Below, piece after piece: positions 1 through 6,467 of a stretch of DNA of 64,000 nt. The stretch lies in the NCBI RefSeq assembly GCF_000513195.1, contig NZ_CBVI010000020.1:1-64000 (forward strand). Reading direction: 5' to 3'. Source of the DNA: Bacteroides timonensis. Its GTDB lineage: Bacteria > Bacteroidota > Bacteroidia > Bacteroidales > Bacteroidaceae. The translations under genes were made by a program, and so were the position numbers. Numbering within the stretch: the first letter of the stretch is position 1; the number at the start of each line of letters is the position of its first letter. The notes below the pieces were generated by a model. It ran no database searches. It was not told the origin of the DNA and saw nothing but the letters and a program-made list of their open reading frames with translations.

Positions 1-131
1 ACAAGATACTAAAATATCTGCACAGAACCAAACAGATTGTAAGGTATGTGCAGATATTTTCTCTTAAAAAGGAAGGGAGGACTTTTTCAGTGCCCTCGTT
101 TTAATCCACTCTCTTTTTTGCTACTTAATGC

Positions 132-1304
132 CTATTTGCTATTTTTTGCTATCATCTCATTAGCCGCATATTGTCTTGGATTTGCCCAGTCGTCAATCTT
201 CTGATAAAGCAGATCGAACAGGGAGCGGCGTGTCACCATGAAGTGTGCACTGGCGGTCATACCTTTTTTCAGCTTTCCTATCTGTCCGTTTTTCAGTGTC
301 AGGTAATCTTGTTCCATTTCACATTTCACTTTATAGAAAGAGTTGCCTTGATTGTCCGTCAGGAAGTCGGAGGAGATTTCTTTTACCTTTCCGGGTAGTG
401 TGCCCCATTCGTTATAATTGAAAGATTCCACTTGTATATTGACCGGCATACCTATGTTCATAAAACCGATATTCCGGGGAGTGACGTATACTTCGAGGCA
501 GAGTGTGGAGTCGGGACTGATTACTGCCAGTGATTGTCCGGCTTGAATGCTACTTCCCCGATATATGCCGGAGAACTGGTCGAGCGTGCCGTCTACCGGA
601 CTGCGGACGATATACATATCTTGGTCTTTTACCTCTTGCTTGAGGCTGGTACTCATCTCATTGCGTGAATTGCGGTAGCTGTTCAAGTCAGCTTGCCAGG
701 TGCTAAGTTGACTCTGTGTCAATGAAGCCAGTTCGTTTTGCTGGGTTTGATATTGATAGTAGTATTTGTCATATTCTTCTTCTGAAATTACTTTCTTTTC
801 AAACAATGTTTTGTTGCGTTTATACTCTTTTTCCGCTTGTGCCAGGGAGGTTTCAAGTTCTTTCTTCTTTTTGGTGAAGTAAGTGTACTCCTGCTGGCGG
901 ACCGGAGAGCGGAATGTGGCAGGATGCTCGCCTTTTGCCAGATATGCCAAGTCGGCAAGATGTGCCTCGTAATCATTCAGACGGTTAGTCTGGTAGTTGA
1001 TTTTGTAGTCGGAACTGTTTGTGCGGAAACGCAGAAGGATATCGCCCTTGCTGACTTGTTCGCCTTCGCGAACATAAACAGAGTCTACCAGTTCTGTGAT
1101 AGCTGATTTAATTTCAGTCTTTTCCGTTACGGGGCGAACTACTCCACTGCCTTGTACGGAAATGTCTACATAAATAAAGGGAAGTGCGATCATGGTTGCC
1201 GTAATGGCTAATAGAACGACCCAATAAATAATCTGGGACTTTGTGGTGTGCTGATAGATATACGTCTCAAGACTGTTTTCTATCCATTCGTTCGGTAATA
1301 ACAT
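132..1304 (-). CDS. HlyD-family membrane fusion (periplasmic adaptor) protein of a peptide exporter
   Basis: A 390-residue adaptor that should bridge an inner-membrane ABC exporter and an outer-membrane channel. One N-terminal membrane helix lies at about residues 25-46. The first half-lipoyl segment follows (about 68-94, with VYVREGEQVSKGDILL). A long charged coiled-coil hairpin spans about 130-230, then the second lipoyl half (about 232-265, SPVDGTL) and a beta-barrel C-terminus. The length fits HlyD/bacteriocin adaptors. It lies downstream of the GG-peptide array on the same strand, and its promoter has the same three-box operator as the peptide genes, so it is probably their exporter subunit. 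The expected peptidase-ABC partner is not seen and may lie left of the window. The start at 1304 sits about 45 bases below a -7 element, which is consistent. Confidence 0.9.
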   Translation of the reverse strand: MLLPNEWIENSLETYIYQHTTKSQIIYWVVLLAITATMIALPFIYVDISVQGSGVVRPVTEKTEIKSAITELVDSVYVREGEQVSKGDILLRFRTNSSDYKINYQTNRLNDYEAHLADLAYLAKGEHPATFRSPVRQQEYTYFTKKKKELETSLAQAEKEYKRNKTLFEKKVISEEEYDKYYYQYQTQQNELASLTQSQLSTWQADLNSYRNSRNEMSTSLKQEVKDQDMYIVRSPVDGTLDQFSGIYRGSSIQAGQSLAVISPDSTLCLEVYVTPRNIGFMNIGMPVNIQVESFNYNEWGTLPGKVKEISSDFLTDNQGNSFYKVKCEMEQDYLTLKNGQIGKLKKGMTASAHFMVTRRSLFDLLYQKIDDWANPRQYAANEMIAKNSK

Positions 1305-1350
1305 ATCTTTCTGTTTTTAATGATTAATACTTTTCTCTTTTTCTGTGAAG

Positions 1351-1407
1351 CAAAAGTACGGGGTTGACGGCGGAAGATAGGTTATAGGTATGTTATCGCT
1401 ATGTTAA
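1351..1407 (-). promoter_or_regulatory. Promoter P0 with three 11-bp-phased GTTA(T) boxes, upstream of the HlyD gene
   Basis: On the minus strand, a TAnnTTTG-type -7 element (TACTTTTG) occupies 1351-1358. Boxes GTTAT, GTTAT and GTTAA (plus-strand reading) start at 1381, 1392 and 1403. The first box is 30 bases from the start of the -7 element, as in the five other promoters of the locus. Inferred: binding site of the OmpR-type regulator at 8249-8953. Confidence 0.75.
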
Positions 1408-2017
1408 ATAGTTCGTGAGTTGAATTATATGTTTTTACTTCATTTAATACAGTCATCCGGCTCAGAACTTTAAGCAATAATGCCGAAGAGCCTGTTCCGG
1501 AAAGAAAGCGAAGTGACTGAAAAACCAGGAATATAGTCGCAAAAAGTCATCAGAATAGACTATAAACTTACAACTACTGTTTTTAGAGAGTATAAAATAA
1601 GGACTTATCCACCGGATTTCTGTCTTTATATGCAGTATATTTACATCTTTTTTACCGAATATGGAGAATTGAATCTCCGTATCTATATATCTTACAAGTC
1701 AGTTCTCTATATCCGGTGCGTTCGGTCTCTATTTCCTGTGCGTTGGATATAAAGATCCAACACATTGGATGTTGATATCCTGTAGATAGTATCTTAATAC
1801 TTGGCACATTGCTTGTTCCGATGCAGCAGATTGCTTGTTATTTTATTGTAGAATAATTGTACGTATTTCTGTATCGAACTGTAGAATAGCAGATTGCGGA
1901 TTTTTATTCCCGTCTTTCCTTTGCAACGTCCTTCTGGGCGTAAAGAAACGATTCTCAGAGGACTGATAATACAAAATGTCAGAATAATACTCAGGTTCCA
2001 TCCGAAATAGTAATGAA
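1408..2017. other. Non-coding stretch without a recognisable gene
   Basis: I see no credible gene on either strand here. Around 1700-1785 there are loosely repeated pieces (TCCGGTGCGTT, TCCTGTGCGTTGGATAT), probably decayed DNA. The open frame on the minus strand at 1843-2154 runs through the inverted repeat at 2018-2117 and is treated as spurious. Confidence 0.5.
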
Positions 2018-2117
2018 CTTTTCACCACAGAGTAACACAGAGTATCACGGAGTTCTATTCTTTTGATTTCAAATCGATTAAACTCTGTGATACTCTGTGT
2101 TACTCTGTGGTGAAAAG
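2018..2117. repeat. 37-bp inverted repeat with decamer-like stem units
   Basis: The arms at 2018-2054 and 2081-2117 are complementary over 37 bases with one mismatch, around a 26-base spacer. Each arm is itself built from about three near-copies of a CACAGAGTAA-like decamer. It could form a very stable cruciform or RNA hairpin. It is the first of five intergenic hairpins in this window whose stems consist of short tandem units. Confidence 0.85.
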
Positions 2118-2163
2118 ATTCATAACCGAAAAGGATATGAATTAATTCCGCCAACAGGTTGCC

Positions 2164-2444
2164 TTATTGTTTTTGAAGAGCACTTATTGTTTTACCAACT
2201 TCTTTTCCGCCGTAATAGAATAAACAGAATATAGCTGCTGCACACCCTATAATAATGAGGTATCTAAAAAAGTCATTTCCTGCTTCATAAATTGCTACAA
2301 CACTACTATTACTGTTTTGACTACAACCTACGTAAACTCCAGCTAAAAAAATAACGCTAGCTGTTGCAATAGCTAATGCTTTGCCTGATACGGCTGCTCC
2401 GAGTCATTCAATGGTTTTACCATGTACTTTTCATTCTTTTTCAT
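2164..2444 (-). pseudogene. Broken double-glycine peptide gene: leader cassette fused out of frame to a two-helix peptide
   Basis: The start at 2444 gives MKKNEKYMVKPLND, the leader also found at 5439 and 5829. The frame then reads SEQPYQAKH and stops. One frame over, the DNA continues as a hydrophobic peptide (GAAVSGKALAIATASVIF..., then RYLIIIGCAAAIFCLFYYGG and ending ISALQKQ), with two predicted membrane helices rich in Gly and Ala, as in class II bacteriocins. That part has no start codon of its own and a stop just upstream. The break lies at the edge of the duplicated block 2404-2598, so the duplication probably joined a foreign leader to this body. The product is unlikely to be made intact. 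Confidence 0.65.
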
Positions 2445-2598
2445 AACTGTGTTTGATTTTTATTTGTTAATACTGATAATACTTTTGGTAAGTATGGGGC
2501 GTTACAAATATACTGGTTAAGCTGGTGCTTTCGCTGTAATTGTAACAGTCACCATACGTATTGATGCATTCTTCTAAAGTTAATGCTTTCATCGGTTT
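2404..2598. repeat. Segmental duplication, copy 1 (partner 5399-5593)
   Basis: About 195 bases nearly identical to 5399-5593, with roughly eight differences and one small indel. The block carries the beginning of the MKKNEKYMVKPL leader gene and the whole 41-residue peptide gene upstream of it. Both copies have the same orientation. Confidence 0.85.
2467..2592 (-). CDS. 41-residue Cys/Tyr-rich small peptide, duplicated copy 1
   Basis: Encodes MKALTLEECINTYGDCYNYS and continues to end HTYQKYYQY, 41 residues. It is a near copy of the peptide at 5461-5586. In that copy the leader ends in Gly-Gly before CYNYS; here the second Gly is Asp, so a C39 peptidase might no longer cleave it. The short start at 2592 is chosen because it is conserved between the copies. 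A longer in-frame start exists at 2679 but the extension is not shared. Function unknown; presumably a relic or variant of an exported GG peptide. Confidence 0.6.
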   Translation of the reverse strand: MKALTLEECINTYGDCYNYSESTSLTSIFVTPHTYQKYYQY

Positions 2599-2803
2599 TC
2601 TTGTGTATCGTTTCTGTAAAGTGTTTGCTCTTGTAGGTTTAGAAGTCAAGCATTTTGAAGTATTCTCTGATTTCTCCATTTTTTAGGGTATTTCCGGTGC
2701 ATCTTACTTTTTCCTCCTATATTCAATAGTAGCGAAGTGAAGTCTCAATTACCTATAAGTAATTTTTAAGGTGAATCTATGCACCGAAATTTCGGGTGAT
2801 CGT

Positions 2804-2926
2804 TTATTGCATTATTGCGTTATATAGCATGATAATGCCACTTATTCCTACATAAATAAGTAAAAATAATCGTTCTCTTTTTAAACGTTGGATTTCTTTT
2901 TCTAACTTTTTCTCTTTGTTATCCAT
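2804..2926 (-). CDS. 40-residue single-helix membrane peptide, unknown function
   Basis: The reading frame gives MDNKEKKLEKEIQRLKRERL followed by the hydrophobic stretch FLLIYVGISGIIMLYNAIMQ. This is a highly charged, coiled-coil-like N-terminus of about 20 residues and one membrane helix, with the tail probably on the cytoplasmic side. There is no Gly-Gly leader. It sits between GG-peptide genes on the same strand, so a role as an immunity peptide or export accessory is conceivable, but this is only a guess from position. Confidence 0.5.
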   Translation of the reverse strand: MDNKEKKLEKEIQRLKRERLFLLIYVGISGIIMLYNAIMQ

Positions 2927-3071
2927 TTTCTATAATTATTAAAAATATGATTATTCGACTTTTTCTTATTGCTCGTTTTCTTTGAGTGGAAATCACAAAT
3001 ACTCATTATATAAAGCTTTTATTTCAAGCTGGGGAAAATAAGGGAGTAATAGACTTCAACGAATAAATAGG

Positions 3072-3377
3072 TTATCCCTTTTTTATTATGAGAAGAATGC
3101 AACTCATACAGATGGAACCTGCTATTTTGTATAAGTCTCCATACAGTCCGCAAAAAGCAATCCCGAATATGATGATTGTCAGCAACTCTTTTGTTGATAA
3201 TCTTCTCTCAAAGAATAGATGAGAGATGAAAAAGGTAGTCAGCAGAAACACCATACCGTAAAGAATATCACCAATGTGGTGGTCATTCGGAATAGCTGTT
3301 TTACTTATATACCTCTTATCGCTTGGTGGGAAAAAACGGCTGATACCCACCCACTCAAAACGGTGATATCCGTTCAC
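3072..3377 (-). CDS. Small multi-helix membrane protein, candidate immunity protein
   Basis: 101 residues. The last 65 residues look like three hydrophobic helices (GMVFLLTTFFISHLFF, LLTIIIFGIAFCGLYG, AGSICMSCILLII) and the protein ends in KKG. The first 40 residues are polar and may be partly non-coding read-through if the true start is internal. The arrangement resembles the 114-residue membrane protein at 4209-4553, including a HIxD element before the first helix here. Small polytopic proteins next to bacteriocin-like genes are often immunity factors; that role is inferred from position only. Confidence 0.45.
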   Translation of the reverse strand: MNGYHRFEWVGISRFFPPSDKRYISKTAIPNDHHIGDILYGMVFLLTTFFISHLFFERRLSTKELLTIIIFGIAFCGLYGDLYKIAGSICMSCILLIIKKG

Positions 3378-3412
3378 TTTTTATCATTATCAGCCATGTG
3401 CGGCAAAATTAG

Positions 3413-3549
3413 TTATTTTTTTCTCATACTTTCACCTTTTAGCTCAAAACGTATGCCTGTATGTACGATTCTGTCCAAAATGGCATCTGCCGCTGTGGTA
3501 TTTACCCCTCCAGTATATCATACCAGTGTGCTACTGGTAACTGACTGAT
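3413..3549 (-). pseudogene. Remnant of an IS21-family IstB transposition helper (C-terminal end)
   Basis: Read on the minus strand, one frame gives VISQLPVAHWYDILEG then a stop. The next frame continues ADAILDRIVHTGIRFELKGE and ends SMRKK followed by a stop. This matches the well-known C-terminus of IstB ATPases (QLPV.HWYD... ADAILDRIVH...ELKGESMRKK). One frameshift separates the parts and the rest of the element is missing, so this is transposon debris. Confidence 0.75.
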
Positions 3550-3576
3550 AACAGAAATAGGCTTCTTTAATCAACC

Positions 3577-3838
3577 GTGCGTTCCGGTTCTCTTTGCGTG
3601 TGTCCCGCTCTGCCTGCAGCAAGAGTTGCAAGCCGGGACCGTGCGGATGCCGTTGTAAGAACTCCGAAGTTTATCTATGTTTTTGAGTTCAAGTTGAACG
3701 GCACTGCGGAGGAAGCCCTGAAACAGATTGACGAAAAAGGCTACCTGATACCTTATCAGGCGGATGGACGCGAAGTGATAAAGCTCGGTGTGGAGTTGCG
3801 CCGAAGAACGCAATATTAGTCGTTGGCTCAGTGAAATT
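3577..3838 (+). pseudogene. C-terminal fragment of an AAA-ATPase/PD-(D/E)XK family protein, copy 1
   Basis: The translation contains [20 protein letters not shown] and [19 protein letters not shown], the typical C-terminal nuclease-like domain of the Bacteroidetes 'AAA-ATPase-like / DUF1703 (PDDEXK_9)' proteins. It includes the EFK part of the D...ExK motif. The ATPase half is missing, and the reading frame shifts near 3805, so the usual FSSEDAILVVG-like end is lost. The last 138 bases (3715-3852) are directly repeated at 4041-4177. Dead fragment. Confidence 0.7.
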
Positions 3839-3930
3839 CCTTGAATCTTGCTTTAGGAGTAACTTTTCCAGTTAGAATAGGTACATATACCACTTATGAT
3901 AATGGCAATGATTGCAAATCCGCTTGAACG

Positions 3931-4163
3931 GGTTATCAGAGCGGTTATCTGACGATAAAAGGTTTTGATGAGCGTTTCCGCAGCTACCTGTTGGAGTTTC
4001 CTAACGATGAAGTGCGTTATGGTTTTGTGGATTTTCTTGTGCCTTGAAACAGATTGATGAAAAAGGCTACCTGATACCTTATCAGGCGGATGGACGCGAA
4101 GTGATAAAGCTCGGTGTGGAGTTCAGCTCCGAGGACGCAATATTAGTCGTTGGCTTAATGTGA
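3931..4163 (+). pseudogene. Internal and C-terminal fragments of the same AAA-ATPase/PD-(D/E)XK family, copy 2
   Basis: One frame reads GYQSGYLTIKGFDERFRSYL and LEFPNDEVRYGFVDFLVP, a stretch from the middle of this family. It then jumps directly to [20 protein letters not shown] and ends KLGVEFSSEDAILVVGLM in another frame. The PD-(D/E)XK core between the two pieces is deleted. The repeat shared with 3715-3852 suggests that the two copies arose by duplication followed by deletion. No function is expected. Confidence 0.65.
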
Positions 4164-4203
4164 TTCCTTGAATCTTATTTGGAAATTGTACTATTGTATG
4201 ATT

Positions 4204-4239
4204 TTACTTCATTTTAAACGCCAGTTTAAAATGAAGTAA
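4204..4239 (-). terminator. Intrinsic terminator overlapping the end of the 4209-4553 gene
   Basis: A perfect 16-bp inverted repeat (4204-4219 and 4224-4239) with a 4-base loop. The stem is A/T-rich and contains the stop codon of the membrane protein gene. It is likely to end leftward transcription of the peptide region before the transposon debris. Confidence 0.7.
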
Positions 4240-4553
4240 GTACATATACCACTTATAATAATGGCAATGATGTCATATAAATCAAAAGTACCGTGTATAT
4301 TCAGAAGACCCAACAGTTCATAGAATATATATGTTAATGTGATTATAAGAGTGAGTTTCCCAATAGAATATTTATCAGTAAATCCATAAAACAATAAAGT
4401 TGCGGCAGGCACGCAAACGATGCTTCCAATAGTGTCGGCAATATGAAAATCGTATATATGATTTTCATATATGTAAGGGCGATACGTATGTGATAGGATT
4501 AATCCTATTATCCCAATTAAAATTCCTAATATTATATACTTTTTATTTATCAT
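4209..4553 (-). CDS. Small four-helix membrane protein, candidate immunity or accessory protein
   Basis: 114 residues, predicted to cross the membrane about four times. Helices lie near residues 6-22 (YIILGILIGIIGLILSH), 42-58 (IGSIVCVPAATLLFYGF), 66-86 (KLTLIITLTYIFYELLG) and 94-110 (DIIAIIISGICTYFIL). The loop after helix 1 is rich in Tyr and His. No family is recognised. It follows the six-peptide run and its terminator, and ends in its own terminator. Position next to bacteriocin-like peptides suggests immunity; this is inference. The start ATG at 4553 is the only reasonable one. Confidence 0.6.
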   Translation of the reverse strand: MINKKYIILGILIGIIGLILSHTYRPYIYENHIYDFHIADTIGSIVCVPAATLLFYGFTDKYSIGKLTLIITLTYIFYELLGLLNIHGTFDLYDIIAIIISGICTYFILNWRLK

Positions 4554-4570
4554 ACAATTTGAATTTTTAG

Positions 4571-4613
4571 ATTATTTCTATATCAACCGTTTATAGGTTG
4601 ATATAGAAATAAT
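4571..4613 (-). terminator. Strong hairpin terminator ending the GG-peptide operon
   Basis: A perfect 18-bp inverted repeat (4571-4588 and 4596-4613) with a 7-base loop, just downstream of the peptide gene ending at 4622. It closes the run of peptide genes that starts at the promoter at 5906-5962. Confidence 0.8.
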
Positions 4614-4621
4614 TGTTGTCA

Positions 4622-4780
4622 TTAATTATATAAATGAACAGGATTCATTCCATTGTTATTTGCTACAGCTGGAGTCGTAAACGCTTTACCGACAAACCAA
4701 TTAATCCAATAAGTCAGGGTAGACCCTCCATTGATATTTACCATTTCTAACAAAGACAGTTCTTCTATTTTGTTTTTCAT
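4622..4780 (-). CDS. Double-glycine leader peptide (bacteriocin/RiPP-like), 52 residues
   Basis: Begins MKNKIEELSLLEMVNINGG, a classic GG leader: charged and amphipathic, with hydrophobic residues at -4 and -7 relative to the cleavage site. The core begins STLTYWINWFVGKAFTTP and ends NPVHLYN. The core is 33 residues with three aromatic residues in TYWINWF and no Cys, resembling an unmodified class II bacteriocin. An in-frame ATG two codons upstream (4786) is also possible. It is the last gene of the peptide run before the terminator. Export by a C39-peptidase ABC transporter with HlyD (132-1304) is inferred. Confidence 0.75.
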   Translation of the reverse strand: MKNKIEELSLLEMVNINGGSTLTYWINWFVGKAFTTPAVANNNGMNPVHLYN

Positions 4781-4798
4781 ACTCATATATTTTTAATG

Positions 4799-4987
4799 TT
4801 ATTTAAAATTGCTGTTAGCTCCATCTCGGAAACCATCAATACAGTCACCCGGCTCATTTATACATTCCCAAATAAAGTTGACGGCTAATGTACCAAGGAC
4901 GACTAAAACAAGGCCACCGCCATTTGTTTCCTTCATTTCTTGCAGACTCATTTCTTGCATCATTGCATTTCCTTTTAAATTCTTCAT
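4799..4987 (-). CDS. Double-glycine leader peptide with hydrophobic core, 62 residues
   Basis: The leader MKNLKGNAMMQEMSLQEMKE is followed by TNGG and then a core that starts GLVLVVLGTLAVNFIWE and continues with CINEPGDC. The core has a membrane-active-looking hydrophobic segment followed by two Cys six residues apart, which could form a disulfide loop. This pattern is typical of class II bacteriocins and of Bacteroidales GG peptides. An alternative start is one of the ATG codons at MMQEM. Member of the leftward peptide operon. Confidence 0.75.
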   Translation of the reverse strand: MKNLKGNAMMQEMSLQEMKETNGGGLVLVVLGTLAVNFIWECINEPGDCIDGFRDGANSNFK

Positions 4988-5067
4988 AATCTTCTTTTTT
5001 TTAATTGTTAATAATATGTGTTTAATTATTTGTTATGTAAATATTCCCATTTGAGCAAAAGCTACAT

Positions 5068-5220
5068 TTACTCTTTTATGATTGCATCAAATACTCTTTG
5101 TAGTACTTCTAAAGGGATCAATGGTCCGACAATGGGTGATATTATGATACCGCCACTTACACCTTTCATTTCACTGATACCCATTTCTTGTACCAATTCA
5201 ATTCTTTTTAAATCTTTCAT
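5068..5220 (-). CDS. Double-glycine leader peptide, 50 residues
   Basis: Leader MKDLKRIELVQEMGISEMKG then VSGG; the core starts IIISPIVGPLIPLEVLQ and ends RVFDAIIKE. The core has no Cys, is hydrophobic and carries three Pro. The leader shape (charged start, GISEMKGVSGG before the cut) matches C39-peptidase substrates. Expressed in a run with its neighbours (spacing 54 bases to the upstream gene and 80 to the downstream one). The product is unknown; the bacteriocin-like assignment rests on leader and context. Confidence 0.72.
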   Translation of the reverse strand: MKDLKRIELVQEMGISEMKGVSGGIIISPIVGPLIPLEVLQRVFDAIIKE

Positions 5221-5274
5221 AATTCATTTTTTAATTGTTACTAAAATAGTGTTTGTTATCAACAGAGTAGAACC

Positions 5275-5439
5275 TTACCAGAATTTAGTGAAGTCCTCTT
5301 CGCGGGGCTTCTTAAAAGGATTCAGCTTCTCTTCATTAAGAATATCAAGCGGGCTACGGGTATCTACAAATCCTCCCGATACATTTCTCTGTTCTTTCTC
5401 ATTCAATGGTTTTACCATGTACTTTTCATTCTTTTTCAT
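5275..5439 (-). CDS. Double-glycine leader peptide sharing the MKKNEKYMVKPL leader, 54 residues
   Basis: The leader MKKNEKYMVKPLNEKEQRNV is followed by SGG and a hydrophilic core beginning FVDTRSPLDILNEEKLNPF and ending DFTKFW. The first 13 leader residues are shared exactly with the broken gene at 2444 and nearly so with 5829, while the cores differ completely, as in cassette-type diversification. The core is charged and not membrane-like, so it might be a modified peptide or a signal rather than a pore former. Confidence 0.72.
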   Translation of the reverse strand: MKKNEKYMVKPLNEKEQRNVSGGFVDTRSPLDILNEEKLNPFKKPREEDFTKFW

Positions 5440-5593
5440 AACTGTGTTTGATTTTTTATGTTAATACTTATAATACTTTTGGAAAGTATGGGGCGTTACA
5501 AATATACTGGTTAAGCTGGTGCTTTCGCTGTAATTGTAACAGCCGCCATACGTATTGATACATTCTTCTAAAGTTAATACTTTCATCGGTTTA
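5399..5593. repeat. Segmental duplication, copy 2 (partner 2404-2598)
   Basis: Nearly identical to 2404-2598. It covers the start of the 5275-5439 gene and the complete 5461-5586 gene. This copy is intact and is probably the donor. Confidence 0.85.
5461..5586 (-). CDS. 41-residue GG peptide, duplicated copy 2
   Basis: Encodes MKVLTLEECINTYGGCYNYS and continues to HTFQKYYKY. The leader is short (15 residues) and ends in GG; the core starts CYNYSESTSLTSIFV and is rich in Tyr, Ser and Thr. Ser and Thr together with one core Cys could be substrates for modification, but no modifying enzyme is visible in this locus. A ribosome-site-like AAAGGAGGATATAG followed by ATG-ACA-TAA lies about 30 bases upstream, perhaps the relic of a longer leader. 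Confidence 0.65.
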   Translation of the reverse strand: MKVLTLEECINTYGGCYNYSESTSLTSIFVTPHTFQKYYKY

Positions 5594-5631
5594 CTATGTG
5601 TCTTGTGTTGTTATGTCATCTATATCCTCCT

Positions 5632-5847
5632 TTAGAAACAGGATACGAAGTCTTTTTTTATAAAGATTTGCTCAAAGATTCCTGGAGTTCTCGGGCAATG
5701 GCCATGTGCTGGTATACCATTAGTTTCATCATATACGGTCATTCCACAATAGGGACAGCAGCCACCGTTCACATTTTCTTGTTCTTTCTCACTCAATGAT
5801 TTTACCATGTACTTTTCATTCTTTTTCATAACTGTGTTTGTTTTCAT
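5632..5847 (-). CDS. Double-glycine leader peptide with Cys-rich core, 71 residues
   Basis: The MKTNTV extension precedes MKKNEKYMVKSLSEKEQENV, then NGG, and a core beginning CCPYCGMTVYDETNG, followed by PAHGHCPRTPG, and ending KKDFVSCF. The CC..C arrangement plus His could bind metal or form disulfides, or it could be a RiPP core. The start may be 5847 or 5829; only the shorter form aligns with the sister leaders. It is the first gene after the promoter at 5906-5962 and probably heads a six-gene operon ending at the 4571-4613 hairpin. Confidence 0.72.
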   Translation of the reverse strand: MKTNTVMKKNEKYMVKSLSEKEQENVNGGCCPYCGMTVYDETNGIPAHGHCPRTPGIFEQIFIKKDFVSCF

Positions 5848-5905
5848 AATTCTACTTATTAATTAATTGTTTGTAATATGTTTTTTTTGCATTTGTATGA
5901 TATTG

Positions 5906-5962
5906 CAAAGTTAAGTGCTTTATAACTGTGGTTGTGTTATTGTTTTGTTATCATTATGTTAA
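5906..5962 (-). promoter_or_regulatory. Peptide promoter P2: -7 element plus three 11-bp-phased GTTA(T) boxes
   Basis: On the minus strand, TAACTTTG (-7) covers 5906-5913. Boxes GTTAT, GTTAT and GTTAA (plus-strand reading) start at 5936, 5947 and 5958. The 30-base offset and 11-base steps match the other promoters of this locus exactly. It drives the gene at 5632-5847 and probably the operon behind it. Confidence 0.8.
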
Positions 5963-5965
5963 TAA

Positions 5966-6145
5966 TTAAATGTGGTTGGAGAAATTTTTGCCCATATCCG
6001 TATGACAGGTATCATCGGTAGGAAAGAAAGGATTGTTCTCTCCATATATTCCTTTAAAAAGTTTGTTCATTTGGCAGTTGCTGCATCCGCCATTTACATT
6101 TCTCAGTTCATTTGCGCTAAGCGCTTTCATTGTGTTTGTCTTCAT
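5966..6145 (-). CDS. Double-glycine leader peptide with CxxC core, 59 residues
   Basis: MKTNTMKALSANELRNVNGG is followed by a core starting CSNCQMNKLFKGIYGEN and ending TDMGKNFSNHI, with a third Cys in DDTCHTD. The start at 6145 is preferred over the upstream ATG at 6211 because the latter lies on the -7 element at 6209-6216. The gene ends four bases before the operator of the next promoter. The Cys pattern (CxxC plus one) suggests metal binding, disulfides or modification. Confidence 0.72.
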   Translation of the reverse strand: MKTNTMKALSANELRNVNGGCSNCQMNKLFKGIYGENNPFFPTDDTCHTDMGKNFSNHI

Positions 6146-6208
6146 AATAATTGTTCTTTTAGTTATTAAATTGTTTATAAATATTTCTTTTATTTCTTGT
6201 TGATGTTG

Positions 6209-6265
6209 CAAAGTTAAGCGGTTTCTTTCAGTGCTTATGTTATTGCTTTGTTATCGTTATGTTAA
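6209..6265 (-). promoter_or_regulatory. Peptide promoter P1: -7 element plus three 11-bp-phased GTTA(T) boxes
   Basis: TAACTTTG (minus strand) lies at 6209-6216; boxes start at 6239, 6250 and 6261. The geometry is identical to P0 and P2-P4. It drives the gene at 5966-6145. Confidence 0.8.
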
Positions 6266-6304
6266 TTAATTCTTGTTGTTTTGTTGAGGGTTTGCTTAGT
6301 ACAT

Positions 6305-6364
6305 TTAATGATTCGGGCAATCTCTCGAACGGGCATTAAAGTTTAAAAATCTCTTGCTCTCCAT
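6305..6364 (-). pseudogene. Probable remnant of a short peptide gene behind promoter P3
   Basis: The only frame behind promoter P3 is a 19-residue ORF, MESKRFLNFNARSRDCPNH. A neighbouring frame continues EIARIIKCTKQTLNKTTRIN before stopping just ahead of the next operator. No Gly-Gly leader is visible. I read this as a decayed precursor gene that kept its promoter; a very short real peptide cannot be excluded. Confidence 0.4.
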
Positions 6365-6410
6365 ATGCTCTCTTTTTTTAGTTTGTTACTTTGTTTCTTA
6401 ATTGATGTTG

Positions 6411-6467
6411 CAAAGATAAGTGGTTTGTTTCTCTACTTATGTTATCACTTTGTTATCGCTATGTTAA
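6411..6467 (-). promoter_or_regulatory. Promoter P3: -7 element plus three 11-bp-phased GTTA(T) boxes
   Basis: TATCTTTG (minus strand) lies at 6411-6418; boxes start at 6441, 6452 and 6463, again 30 bases from the -7 element in 11-base steps. The first box lies inside the 3' end of the upstream peptide gene (6445-6591). Confidence 0.8.

Noticed and set aside
1843..2154. 103-codon frame on the minus strand
   Set aside because: It is largely formed by the 2018-2117 inverted repeat, has no protein features and lies in non-coding DNA.
3219..3548. 109-codon plus-strand frame
   Set aside because: It is antisense to the istB remnant and the membrane protein gene; no features of its own.
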